Below the pieces are notes generated by a model. It did no database searches and was not told the origin of the DNA. It saw only the letters and a list, made by a program, of their open reading frames with translations. A stretch of DNA of 64,000 nt from assembly GCA_036796215.1 (NCBI GenBank), contig DAIRDJ010000005.1:3728-67727 (forward strand). Direction: 5' to 3'. Positions 17,774 to 25,451 of the stretch are shown in pieces. Position 1 is the first letter of the stretch. Each line of letters begins with the position of its first letter. The translations under genes and the position numbers were made by a program. Source of the stretch: SLRI01 sp036796215. Its GTDB lineage: Bacteria; Pseudomonadota; Alphaproteobacteria; Geminicoccales; Geminicoccaceae.

Positions 17774-18307
17774 ATGTGTCGCTTGCCGACCTCTGCTCCG
17801 CTCCTGACTGCCTTGCTGCTGGCGGCTTGCGCCGGCGCCCCCGAGGTGGCGCTCGACCCCGCATCCGACCAGCGCGAAGCCCGCCGCCTTCTGGCCGATA
17901 CCGCGGCCGAGGGGCCGGTCCTGGTCACCTGGCGTGGCGAGGCGCCGATGGTCGAGGCCGAGCTTCTGGCCGCGGTCGAGCGCGGGGTGCGCGGGCTCGC
18001 GGTTCGGGCCACGGCCACAGGCGAGGCCGAGCGGCGCTTCGTCTTCGATTTCAGCGGTGGGCCCGAGCCCTTGTGCGGCGATCCAGCCGAGCTCGGCAGC
18101 GGCTTGCGCCCCCAACTCGTCAAGGCCGCCTTCTGCGATGGCGAGCGGGCCGTCGCCGTCGCCGCTGCCGATCCCAAGGGCGATCCCGAACGCCTGATCT
18201 GGCGGCTGGTCGGCAGGCTGGTCCCGGACGACTACCCCGATACCTATGGCTTCGGGCTCTTCGGCAACCGCATCACCTTCGGCCTCGGCGCCGGCTTCGG
18301 TCTCTAG
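17774..18307 (+). CDS. Putative lipoprotein
   Basis: A 177-residue predicted lipoprotein starting at ATG 17774. The signal MCRLPTSAPLLTALLLAAC ends in a lipobox (LLAAC, Cys19). The mature part has FVFDFSGGPEPLCGDPAEL and a C-terminal glycine-rich strand-like end (YGFGLFGNRITFGLGAGFGL) that resembles a beta-rich outer-membrane-associated tail. No domain is recognised. It follows the DinB gene closely on the same strand and ends 15 bp before the convergent TIGR02302 gene. Confidence 0.7.
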   Translation: MCRLPTSAPLLTALLLAACAGAPEVALDPASDQREARRLLADTAAEGPVLVTWRGEAPMVEAELLAAVERGVRGLAVRATATGEAERRFVFDFSGGPEPLCGDPAELGSGLRPQLVKAAFCDGERAVAVAAADPKGDPERLIWRLVGRLVPDDYPDTYGFGLFGNRITFGLGAGFGL

Positions 18308-18322
18308 GCGACCGCCCGAGGC

Positions 18323-20788
18323 TCAGAAGCGCTCGAGCAGGCGGCCGATATAGTCGAGCTCGTGCTGCGGGCGGCCGAGGTCGCGCGAGCGGCGATAGAG
18401 CTCCTCCAGGACATCGCGGGCGCGGCCGAGATCATGCTCCTGCGGCACCTCCGTACCCTCGCTGTCCCAGCCACCCTCGTTGCGCATCGTCCGGCCGAGC
18501 GGGTCGCGGCCGTCGCGCTGGCCGGCCATCGAGGGTGGGCCGAAGCCCTCGCCGCCACCCGGCTGCTGCGCCATCTCTTCGCGCAGCTGGTCGAGCATCG
18601 CCTGACCACCCTGCTGCATCAGGTCGATGGCACCCGCCTGCGGGCCGACCGCCTCGCCCGGTTGTCCCTCGCCGAGCGCGTCGCGGGCACCGCGCATCTG
18701 CATCTCGGCCTGGCCGAGCGAGCGCGGGATGTCCATGCCGGCCTCGCCCATCCGCCGCATCAGCTCGCCGAGCGCCCGCCTGAGCGCTTCCTGCTCGGCC
18801 GAGGCCTGGCCACTGCCGGACTGGCCCTGCTGGCCCTGCTGACCTTCTTGACCCTCTTGGCCCTGCTGACCTTGCTGGCCCTGTTGCATCTGGTGACTGC
18901 GGTCGAGCAGGTTCTGCTGCAGCTCGATCATCCGCTGCAGGTCCGAGAGCGCCTGCTCGCCCGGGCTGGGCTGCATTTGCGGCATCCCGGCCTGCAGGTT
19001 CTCCAGCATCTGCTGCAGCTGCTCGAGCATCGCCTGGGCCTGATCGCGCGCCCCGCCCTGCATCATCTCCTCGGCCCGGTCGAGCATCTCCTGCAGCTGC
19101 TGGCGATCGACCATCTGCGACGGGTCGATGGGCTGCATCGGCATGTTCTCGGGCATGTTCCGCAGCTGCTCGAGCGCCTGCTGGGTCAGCTCGTCGAGAT
19201 AGCGGTCCATCGCCTCCCGGAGCTCCTCCATCAGCGCCTGCAGCTCCTCGTCGGGTGCTCCTTCCTCGAGTGCCCGCTTGAGCGCGTCCTGGATCTCGCG
19301 CAACGACCGTTCGGCGACCGAGAGGGTCCCCTCCTCGATCATCAGGGCGAGCTCCCAGAGCAGGTCGACCACCGAGCGGCGCGCCTCGGCGTCTTGTGCC
19401 TGGCGCAGTCGCGAGCCGGCGATGGCGAGGCCGAGCTGGATGGCGGTACCCGCCGCTTCGGCGAGCTCGCTCTCCGCCAGCCGATCGAGGCGGCTGACCA
19501 CCTCGCCTCGCTTTTCCGGCTCGTGCACCAGCCGCCGTCGCTCGGCGATCACCGCGCGTGCCAAAGGATGCTCGAAATGGCGCTCCGGCAGCACCATGCG
19601 CACGGCCTCGCTCCGCCCTTCCTGGCCGAGGCCGTCGGTCGCCACGAGTTGCAGCTCGACCTCGAGCCCGGCCAGCGGATGCGCGGTCAGATCGCTGTAG
19701 GCCGTGCTGGCAAGCTCGGCAGAGGCACGGGCCGGCTCGGCGAGGACCACCGTGTCGGCCTCGGTCGGCCGGCTGACCAAGGCGAAGTCGAGAGCGACCC
19801 GGCGCACGCCGTAATCGTCGCTCGCCTGGTAGACGAGTTCCAGCACCCGGCGATGGGTGGCGCGGGGTGGCTCGGCGAAGCTGATGGAGGGCGGCATGTC
19901 GGGCAGCACCAGCACTTGCCAGCGCGCCAGGGGCTCCCCCGTTTGCGGGATGATCTCCAGAAGACCCGAGCTCTCGAGCGTCAGCCGGGCCTCGCCGCTG
20001 GCGTCGCCGAGCGTGCCGAGATCGAGGGCCTCGCCGTTGAAGCGGATGTCCGGGCGTGGCTCGTCCGCTGGTGGCAGGTTGTGCAGCTGGACCACGGCCT
20101 CGCTGCCGAGCGGCACGTCCAGCCGCTCCATCCGGCGCGTCTGCTCGATGGTCAAAGGCGGCCGCCGGGTATAGGCGGGCGGGGTCACCCACATCGTCAC
20201 ATCGACCGGGACGGCGGTCGCTGCTGCCGTTCCGGGGCTTGCGGCCCGCAACAGCCGCTGGCCGAAGTCGCCCCGCGCTTCGACGGCGCCGACGACGAGC
20301 AGGAGCAGCACGAGTGCCCTGGCCGCCCAGGGATCACGGCCGGGCATCGCCGAACGGGGCGGGGCGAGGCGGATCCGCTCGAGGGCGGCCAGCACCCGTT
20401 CGCGATGCCGCTGCCAGAGGGTCGCCGCCACCGGATCGTCGAGGCCGTCGGGCAGCCGGTCCTCGAGCACCCGCAACGGCTGGTGGCGGGCGTCGCTGTC
20501 GGCTTCCAGCCGGGCGAGGCCGGCGGCGCGCGACGGCCAGACGAGGGCGCCCCGCGCCCGGTACAGGCTGTAGAGCAGGGCCGTGGCAAAGCCCGCGAGG
20601 GCGACGACGTGGAGCCAGACGGGCAGACTGCGCCAGAGGTCGAAAAGGCTGACGATGACGAAGGCCGCGATGATGACGAGGGCGGGGAAGAGTGCCGGAT
20701 AGAGCCGTTCGAAGGCGAGGGCGACGCGGGCGAGCCAGAGCTTGCGGTTAAAGCTCCTCGTCTCCAGCGGATTGGCACGATCAGCCAT
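18323..20788 (-). CDS. TIGR02302/DUF4175 family membrane protein
   Basis: An 821-residue protein from ATG 20788 (an ATG 33 bp upstream is also in frame). It has two N-terminal membrane helices (residues ~25–75), a third near residue 155 (ALVLLLLVVGAV), a large periplasmic domain with beta-sandwich-like segments, a long helical region and a Gln/Gly-rich low-complexity stretch around residues 635–660. This layout is the alphaproteobacterial TIGR02302 family of unknown function. It lies downstream of lysA on the same strand. The family's persistent link to lysA and argH is known only as gene context. Confidence 0.88.
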   Translation of the reverse strand: MADRANPLETRSFNRKLWLARVALAFERLYPALFPALVIIAAFVIVSLFDLWRSLPVWLHVVALAGFATALLYSLYRARGALVWPSRAAGLARLEADSDARHQPLRVLEDRLPDGLDDPVAATLWQRHRERVLAALERIRLAPPRSAMPGRDPWAARALVLLLLVVGAVEARGDFGQRLLRAASPGTAAATAVPVDVTMWVTPPAYTRRPPLTIEQTRRMERLDVPLGSEAVVQLHNLPPADEPRPDIRFNGEALDLGTLGDASGEARLTLESSGLLEIIPQTGEPLARWQVLVLPDMPPSISFAEPPRATHRRVLELVYQASDDYGVRRVALDFALVSRPTEADTVVLAEPARASAELASTAYSDLTAHPLAGLEVELQLVATDGLGQEGRSEAVRMVLPERHFEHPLARAVIAERRRLVHEPEKRGEVVSRLDRLAESELAEAAGTAIQLGLAIAGSRLRQAQDAEARRSVVDLLWELALMIEEGTLSVAERSLREIQDALKRALEEGAPDEELQALMEELREAMDRYLDELTQQALEQLRNMPENMPMQPIDPSQMVDRQQLQEMLDRAEEMMQGGARDQAQAMLEQLQQMLENLQAGMPQMQPSPGEQALSDLQRMIELQQNLLDRSHQMQQGQQGQQGQEGQEGQQGQQGQSGSGQASAEQEALRRALGELMRRMGEAGMDIPRSLGQAEMQMRGARDALGEGQPGEAVGPQAGAIDLMQQGGQAMLDQLREEMAQQPGGGEGFGPPSMAGQRDGRDPLGRTMRNEGGWDSEGTEVPQEHDLGRARDVLEELYRRSRDLGRPQHELDYIGRLLERF
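18821..18883. repeat. Seven 9-bp tandem repeats (QGQ coding)
   Basis: Seven degenerate copies of a 9-bp unit (plus strand ctggccctg, with variants ctgaccttc and ttggccctg) lie inside the TIGR02302 gene and encode a Gln-Gly-Gln tract. Such tracts can change length by slippage in steps of three residues without breaking the frame. Confidence 0.8.
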
Positions 20789-20844
20789 GCACTCGACCTT
20801 TCGGTTCGGCCCGCCTGCCACGGGCCTTCATCATCGCCGCCGGC

Positions 20845-22119
20845 TCAGGCGGCCGGCGTCCCCAGCCAGGACGGGATGGTCTCGTCGGCGAACTGGACAC
20901 TGGGCGATCGACCCGGCTTGATCACCGCCCAATGCTCGCCGTCGACCAGCACCTCGGCAGCACTCCACCGCGAATTATAGTCCGATGCCATCACCGCGCC
21001 ATAGGCACCGGCCGAAAGAAATGCCACCCGATCGCCCTGGTCGAGCAGCGGCAGATAGCGGTCGCGGCCGAAAATGTCGCTGCTCTCGCAGATCGGGCCG
21101 ACCACGTCCATGGGCTCGAGATGCGCATCCACCGCCGGTTCTTCGAGCGGCAGCACCTCGTGATAGGCATCGTAGAGGGCCGGGCGGATCAGCACGTTCA
21201 TGCCGGCATCGAGGATCAAGAAGCGCCGACCGCCGCTTTCCTTCCGGTAGATCACGCTGGCAACGAGAGCGCCTGCCTCGGCCACCAGGGCGCGGCCGGG
21301 CTCGAAGACGAGCTCGGCATCGAGGTCTTTGGTGAGCTCTTGGACCATGGCCGCGAAGGCGGTCGGGCTGATCGGTTTCTCCTTGTGGTAGTGCACGCCG
21401 AAGCCGCCGCCGAGATCGAGCCGGCGCAGCGGGATGCCGGATCGGCGGATCTCGGTGAAGAGCTCGATGCCGCGCCGGTAGGCCATGGCGAACGGCTCGA
21501 TCGAGGTGATCTGCGAGCCGATATGCAGGTGCACGCCGATCGGGGTGACACCCGGCACGTCGGCGGCCATGCCGTAGAGGGCCGGGGCGTCGGCGTAGGC
21601 GATGCCGAACTTGTCCTCCTTGCGGCCGGTCGTGATCTTCTTGTGCGTGCCGGCATCGACGTCGGGGTTGATGCGCAGGGCCACGGGTGCCGTGGTGCCG
21701 AGCTCGCTGGCGATGGCCGAGATGCGCAACAGCTCCGGCACCGATTCGACGTTGAGCTGCATGATGCCGGTGCGGAGTGCAAAGCGGATCTCGTCGTCGG
21801 TCTTGGCGATCCCGGCAAAGACGATCTTTTCGGGCGGCACGCCGGCGGCGAGCGCCCGCTCGATCTCGCCACCCGAGACCGTGTCCGCGCCGGCACCGGC
21901 AGCGGCCAGAGTGCGGATCACGGCGATGTGGCTGTTGGCCTTGACGGCATAGCAGAAAAGGGCTGGCCGCTCGGCGAAGGCATCCTGAAAGGCCCGGAGC
22001 CGGGCGCGCATGGCGCCCGAGGAATAGACGTAGCATGGTGTGCCGACCGCAGCGGCGATCGTTTCCAGCTGCACGGCTTCGCAGGCGAGCTGGCCCGCGG
22101 CGTAGGTGAAGGCCGTCAC
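20845..22119 (-). CDS. lysA: Diaminopimelate decarboxylase
   Basis: PLP enzyme that decarboxylates meso-diaminopimelate to lysine, the last step of lysine synthesis. The 424 residues include YAVKANSH with the PLP lysine near residue 60, HLHIGSQI, the glycine-rich LDLGGGFGVHY, EPGRALVAEAG, and GPICESSD with the active-site cysteine near the C-terminus. The start is GTG 22119, which overlaps the lptM stop (GTGA), so the two are translationally coupled in the order argH–lptM–lysA. Confidence 0.97.
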   Translation of the reverse strand: MTAFTYAAGQLACEAVQLETIAAAVGTPCYVYSSGAMRARLRAFQDAFAERPALFCYAVKANSHIAVIRTLAAAGAGADTVSGGEIERALAAGVPPEKIVFAGIAKTDDEIRFALRTGIMQLNVESVPELLRISAIASELGTTAPVALRINPDVDAGTHKKITTGRKEDKFGIAYADAPALYGMAADVPGVTPIGVHLHIGSQITSIEPFAMAYRRGIELFTEIRRSGIPLRRLDLGGGFGVHYHKEKPISPTAFAAMVQELTKDLDAELVFEPGRALVAEAGALVASVIYRKESGGRRFLILDAGMNVLIRPALYDAYHEVLPLEEPAVDAHLEPMDVVGPICESSDIFGRDRYLPLLDQGDRVAFLSAGAYGAVMASDYNSRWSAAEVLVDGEHWAVIKPGRSPSVQFADETIPSWLGTPAA

Positions 22120-22271
22120 GTACCGGGATCCTCGGGGCTCGCGTCGTCGGCCGGTGCCGGCGACGGTGGTGGCGACGGCCGGTCGGGTGGGCGAAGATCG
22201 CCCTGCCGGCCACAGCCGGCCATGAGCGGTGCGGCGAGGAGGAGGGCGATCAGCCCCCGACGGCGGGTCAT
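22116..22271 (-). CDS. lptM: Small lipoprotein LptM (YifL-like)
   Basis: A 51-residue lipoprotein: the signal MTRRRGLIALLLAAPLMAGC is followed directly by GRQGDLRPPDRP, the CGxxG(D/P)L start typical of LptM/YifL, and then a Pro-rich tail. In Escherichia coli LptM helps mature the LPS-exporting LptD/LptE outer-membrane complex. The start overlaps the argH stop (ATGA) and its stop overlaps the lysA GTG. Its position next to lysA is conserved in many proteobacteria, which supports the call despite the small size. Confidence 0.88.
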   Translation of the reverse strand: MTRRRGLIALLLAAPLMAGCGRQGDLRPPDRPSPPPSPAPADDASPEDPGT

Positions 22272-23683
22272 CGACTGGCCTCGAGCGAGGCCAGACGCTG
22301 GCGCATGGCGGCCACCGCCTCCTTGACCCGCTCGGGTGCGGTGCCGCCATAGCTGGTGCGACTGGCGACCGACGCATCGACCCGGAGCAGCCGGCGCACC
22401 TCGCCGTCGAGCCTGGGGTCGATCGCCTGCAGCACGGCCGCGTCGAGCTCGTGCAGGTCGCACCCCCGCTCCTCGGCGGCCTTGACCGCCCGGGCGGCGA
22501 TGCCGTGCGCGTCGCGGAAGGCCGCACCCTTGACCCGGACCAGCCAGTCGGCGAGGTCGGTGGCAGTGGTATAGCCGACGCCGGCCGCCGCCCGCATCCG
22601 GGCGGGATCGACGCGCATCGAGCCCAGCATTGCCGCCGTTGCCGCAAGGCAGAGCTCGAGGGTGTCGACGGTATCGAACACCCCTTCCTTGTCCTCCTGC
22701 ATGTCCTTGGAATACGCCAGGGGCAGGCTCTTCATGGTGACCAGGAGCGCCTGCAAATGGCCGAGCACGCGGCCGCTCTTGCCGCGGACCAGCTCGGCGG
22801 CGTCGGGGTTGCGCTTCTGTGGCATGATCGAGCTGCCGGAGGTGAAGTCCTCGCTCATCTTGACGAAGCCGAATTGCGGCGTCGACCAGAGGACGAGTTC
22901 CTCGGCGAGGCGCGAGAGGTGGACGGCCGCGATCGCCGCCGAGGCCAGATAGTCGAGGGCGAAGTCGCGGTCGGAGACGGCATCGATCGAGTTCGCCGCC
23001 GGCCGGTCGAAGCCGAGTGCCTGGGCCGTGGCCTCGCGATCGATCGCAAAGCTGGTGCCGGCCAGGGCAGCGGCGCCGAGCGGGCACTCGTTGAGCCGGT
23101 GCCTTGCCGCGGTGAAGCGCGAGTGGTCGCGCATGACCATCTCGGCATAGGCCATGAGATGGTGGCCGAAGGTCACGGGCTGGGCCGCCTGGAGATGGGT
23201 GAAGCCCGGCATCACGGTGGCGGCGTGCGCCGCCGCCAGGTCCAGGATCGTGGCGGTGAGGCGAACGAGGTGATCGAGCGTGCGATCGATGCCGGCGCGG
23301 ACGAAGAGCTTGAAGTCGGTCGCGACCTGATCGTTGCGCGAGCGGGCGGTGTGCAGCCGGCGGCCGGGCTCGCCGATCTTTTCGGTCAGCCGGGATTCGA
23401 TATTGAGGTGGATGTCCTCGAGTGCCGGATCGAAGGTGAAGCTGCCCGCCTCGATCTCGCGGGCGATCGCATCGAGGCCGTCGAGAATGGCGTCGCGGTC
23501 GGCCTCGCTGATAATGCCCTGGTCGGCGAGCATGGTGGCGTGCGCCTTCGAGCCCACGATATCGTGAGGCCAGAGCCGCTTGTCGAAGCCGATCGACGCA
23601 TTAATCTGCTCCATCAGAGGAGCCGGGCCCGTGGCGAAATGCCCGCCCCAGAGATCGCGCGCCGAATTGCCTTTTTCCGTCAT
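22268..23683 (-). CDS. argH: Argininosuccinate lyase
   Basis: Splits argininosuccinate into arginine and fumarate, the last arginine step. The 471 residues carry LWGGHFATGPAPLMEQINASI near the N-terminus, LHTARSRNDQVATD, the HLQ motif in PGFTHLQAAQPV, and the superfamily signature GSSIMPQKRNPD with the catalytic serine loop. ATG 23683 is consistent with homologues that start close to the DLWGGRF motif. It leads the operon argH–lptM–lysA and is divergent from the tlpA-like gene across about 50 bp, an arrangement common in alphaproteobacteria. Confidence 0.97.
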   Translation of the reverse strand: MTEKGNSARDLWGGHFATGPAPLMEQINASIGFDKRLWPHDIVGSKAHATMLADQGIISEADRDAILDGLDAIAREIEAGSFTFDPALEDIHLNIESRLTEKIGEPGRRLHTARSRNDQVATDFKLFVRAGIDRTLDHLVRLTATILDLAAAHAATVMPGFTHLQAAQPVTFGHHLMAYAEMVMRDHSRFTAARHRLNECPLGAAALAGTSFAIDREATAQALGFDRPAANSIDAVSDRDFALDYLASAAIAAVHLSRLAEELVLWSTPQFGFVKMSEDFTSGSSIMPQKRNPDAAELVRGKSGRVLGHLQALLVTMKSLPLAYSKDMQEDKEGVFDTVDTLELCLAATAAMLGSMRVDPARMRAAAGVGYTTATDLADWLVRVKGAAFRDAHGIAARAVKAAEERGCDLHELDAAVLQAIDPRLDGEVRRLLRVDASVASRTSYGGTAPERVKEAVAAMRQRLASLEASR

Positions 23684-23735
23684 GTCGCCCGTTCGGTCCT
23701 CGTCGCCCTCGACGGTTTTCTGGAGATTGCCGGCC

Positions 23736-24275
23736 ATGCGCCTCGTGCCAGCTCTTGCGACCGTTCTCGCCCTCGCTCTTGTCGCCGGTGCTCCCGTCGG
23801 CGGCGGGGCGCTGGCGATCGAGCCCGAGGCCGGCACGCCGGTCGCGATTGCCGCCGTCACCGTCCAGGATCTCGATGGTGCCGAGGTCGACCTGAAGGCG
23901 GCGCTCACCACGGGCGAGGTGATCGTCTTGAACTTTTGGGCCACGTGGTGCGCGCCCTGCAAGCGGGAAATGCCGACGCTCGCCGCCCTCGACGCGTTGT
24001 TCGAGGATCGGCCGCTGCGGGTCGTGGCGCTGGCCATGGATCGGGCAGGACCAGAGGCGCTCAGGGCGTTCATGGCGGAGGTCGGGGCCGAGCGGCTCGA
24101 GGTGCTGCGGGATCCGGTGATGGCGGTGAGCGGGCCCTACGCGGTTCGCGGCCTGCCGGTGACCATCGTCATCGATCAGAGCGGCAACGAGGTCTTTCGC
24201 CATGCCGGCTATGCCGACTGGTCGGCTCCAGCCGTGGTCGAGTTCCTCGAGGGCCTGCTGGAGTCCGTCGGCTGA
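23736..24275 (+). CDS. tlpA: TlpA-like thiol-disulfide oxidoreductase
   Basis: A 179-residue exported thioredoxin-fold protein. The N-terminal signal or anchor (MRLVPALATVLALALVAGAPV) is followed by the thioredoxin active site in NFWATWCAPCKREMP (CAPC) and the cis-Pro region GLPVTIVIDQSG. TlpA proteins reduce periplasmic disulfides, often for cytochrome oxidase copper-site assembly. It is divergent from argH, a common alphaproteobacterial pairing. Confidence 0.9.
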   Translation: MRLVPALATVLALALVAGAPVGGGALAIEPEAGTPVAIAAVTVQDLDGAEVDLKAALTTGEVIVLNFWATWCAPCKREMPTLAALDALFEDRPLRVVALAMDRAGPEALRAFMAEVGAERLEVLRDPVMAVSGPYAVRGLPVTIVIDQSGNEVFRHAGYADWSAPAVVEFLEGLLESVG

Positions 24276-24379
24276 TCGGCCGGCCGTCGTTGCCCAGTTG
24301 CAACGTTTGCATCTTGCGCTATGACGAGTGCTACCAAGCCGTCCTTGCACGGCGGACGCAATGTACAGGGAGAAGACAA

Positions 24380-25381
24380 ATGTTCAAGTCTTGCATGACG
24401 GGCCTCGGTGTTCTGGCGCTGGCCGGTGCCGTCTCGTTCGGCTCGCTTGTGGCCCAGGCCCAGGATCGCGAGGGCTGGCCGGAGTCGATCATGGTCGGCA
24501 CCGCGTCGCAGGGCGGCACCTTCTTCATCTACGGCGCCGGCTGGGCCGGCATGATCCAGGAGATGCTCGGCGTGCCGTCGAGCTCCGAGGTCACGGGCGG
24601 CCCGGTGCAGAATCTGGCCTTGACCCAGACCAACGACGTGCAGATGGCGATGACCACCATGGGCCCGGCGCGCGAGGCGTGGGACGGCACCAGCCCGATC
24701 ATGCCGGGGGTGGAGATGCGCGACGTCCGCGCCACCTTCCCGATGTACCAGACGCAGTTCCATGGCGCGGCCCTGGCCTCGAGCGGCATCGCCTCGGTGA
24801 GCGATCTCGACGGCAAGACGGTCGGCAACGGCCCGCGCGGCGGCACCTGCGGCACCTATTGGCCGCTCTTCTATGATGCGCTCGGCGTCGAGACCAACGA
24901 CCAGTTCGGCGGTGCCTCCGACCTCGGCGGTCAGCTTGGCGACGGCCTGATCGACGCGTTCTCGTTCTGCGCGGGGCTGCCGATCGCGGTCTACAGCGAG
25001 ATCGAGGCGCAGCAGAGCATCAACTACTACGCCTTCACGCCGGAGGAGCAGGCCACCCTGGTCGAGCAGTTCCCGGTCAGCGCCTACGAGATCCCGGCCG
25101 GCACCTACACCACCCAGACCGAGCCCATGCATTCGGTCTCGATGTGGAACTTCGGCATCGCCCACAAGGATTTGCCGCAGAGCTTCGTCTACGAGGTGAT
25201 GAAGGTGGTCCTCGATAACCACGACCGCATGGTGCAGATCCATCAGGCGGCCGAGGAGACGCTGCCCGAGAACTGGGTGCACAACACCTTCCTGCCGTTC
25301 CACCCGGGGGCGGTGCAGTACTACAAGGAAAGGGGCTTCGACATCCCGGCGGAGCTGATTCCCGAAGACTATCAGGAATAG
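24380..25381 (+). CDS. TAXI-family TRAP transporter substrate-binding protein
   Basis: A 333-residue periplasmic binding protein. The signal peptide ends around VAQAQD (residue ~28), then IMVGTASQGGTFFIYGAGWAGMI matches the TAXI N-terminal strand and helix (GTGxxxGxYY in other members). GLIDAFSFCAGLP and the C-terminal PFHPGAVQYYKERG are also typical. GGGAGAAG precedes ATG 24380. It feeds the fused TRAP permease encoded next; the ligand is probably a carboxylate but is not determined. A hairpin terminator follows, suggesting the binding protein is made in excess. Confidence 0.93.
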   Translation: MFKSCMTGLGVLALAGAVSFGSLVAQAQDREGWPESIMVGTASQGGTFFIYGAGWAGMIQEMLGVPSSSEVTGGPVQNLALTQTNDVQMAMTTMGPAREAWDGTSPIMPGVEMRDVRATFPMYQTQFHGAALASSGIASVSDLDGKTVGNGPRGGTCGTYWPLFYDALGVETNDQFGGASDLGGQLGDGLIDAFSFCAGLPIAVYSEIEAQQSINYYAFTPEEQATLVEQFPVSAYEIPAGTYTTQTEPMHSVSMWNFGIAHKDLPQSFVYEVMKVVLDNHDRMVQIHQAAEETLPENWVHNTFLPFHPGAVQYYKERGFDIPAELIPEDYQE

Positions 25382-25390
25382 CAGCGAGCG

Positions 25391-25418
25391 ACGGGCGGGG
25401 GTGACCCCGCCCGTTTTC
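25391..25418 (+). terminator. Hairpin terminator/attenuator between TAXI and permease genes
   Basis: A perfect 10-bp stem, ACGGGCGGGG–GTGA–CCCCGCCCGT, followed by TTTC, starting 10 bp after the binding-protein stop and ending about 35 bp before the permease GTG. In a TRAP operon this position suits partial termination that lowers permease expression relative to the binding protein, and it may also stabilise the 3' end of the upstream mRNA. Confidence 0.8.
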
Positions 25419-25451
25419 AGTTGTTGGTGAGGACGAGCCGGGAGAGCGCCC

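Noticed and set aside
18821..18883. CRISPR-like repeats
   Set aside because: The 9-bp units are adjacent with no spacers and are in-frame coding repeats.
18362..20980. 872-residue plus-strand frame
   Set aside because: It is the complement of the TIGR02302 and lysA genes; its composition (Leu/His/Arg-rich) is that of an antisense shadow.
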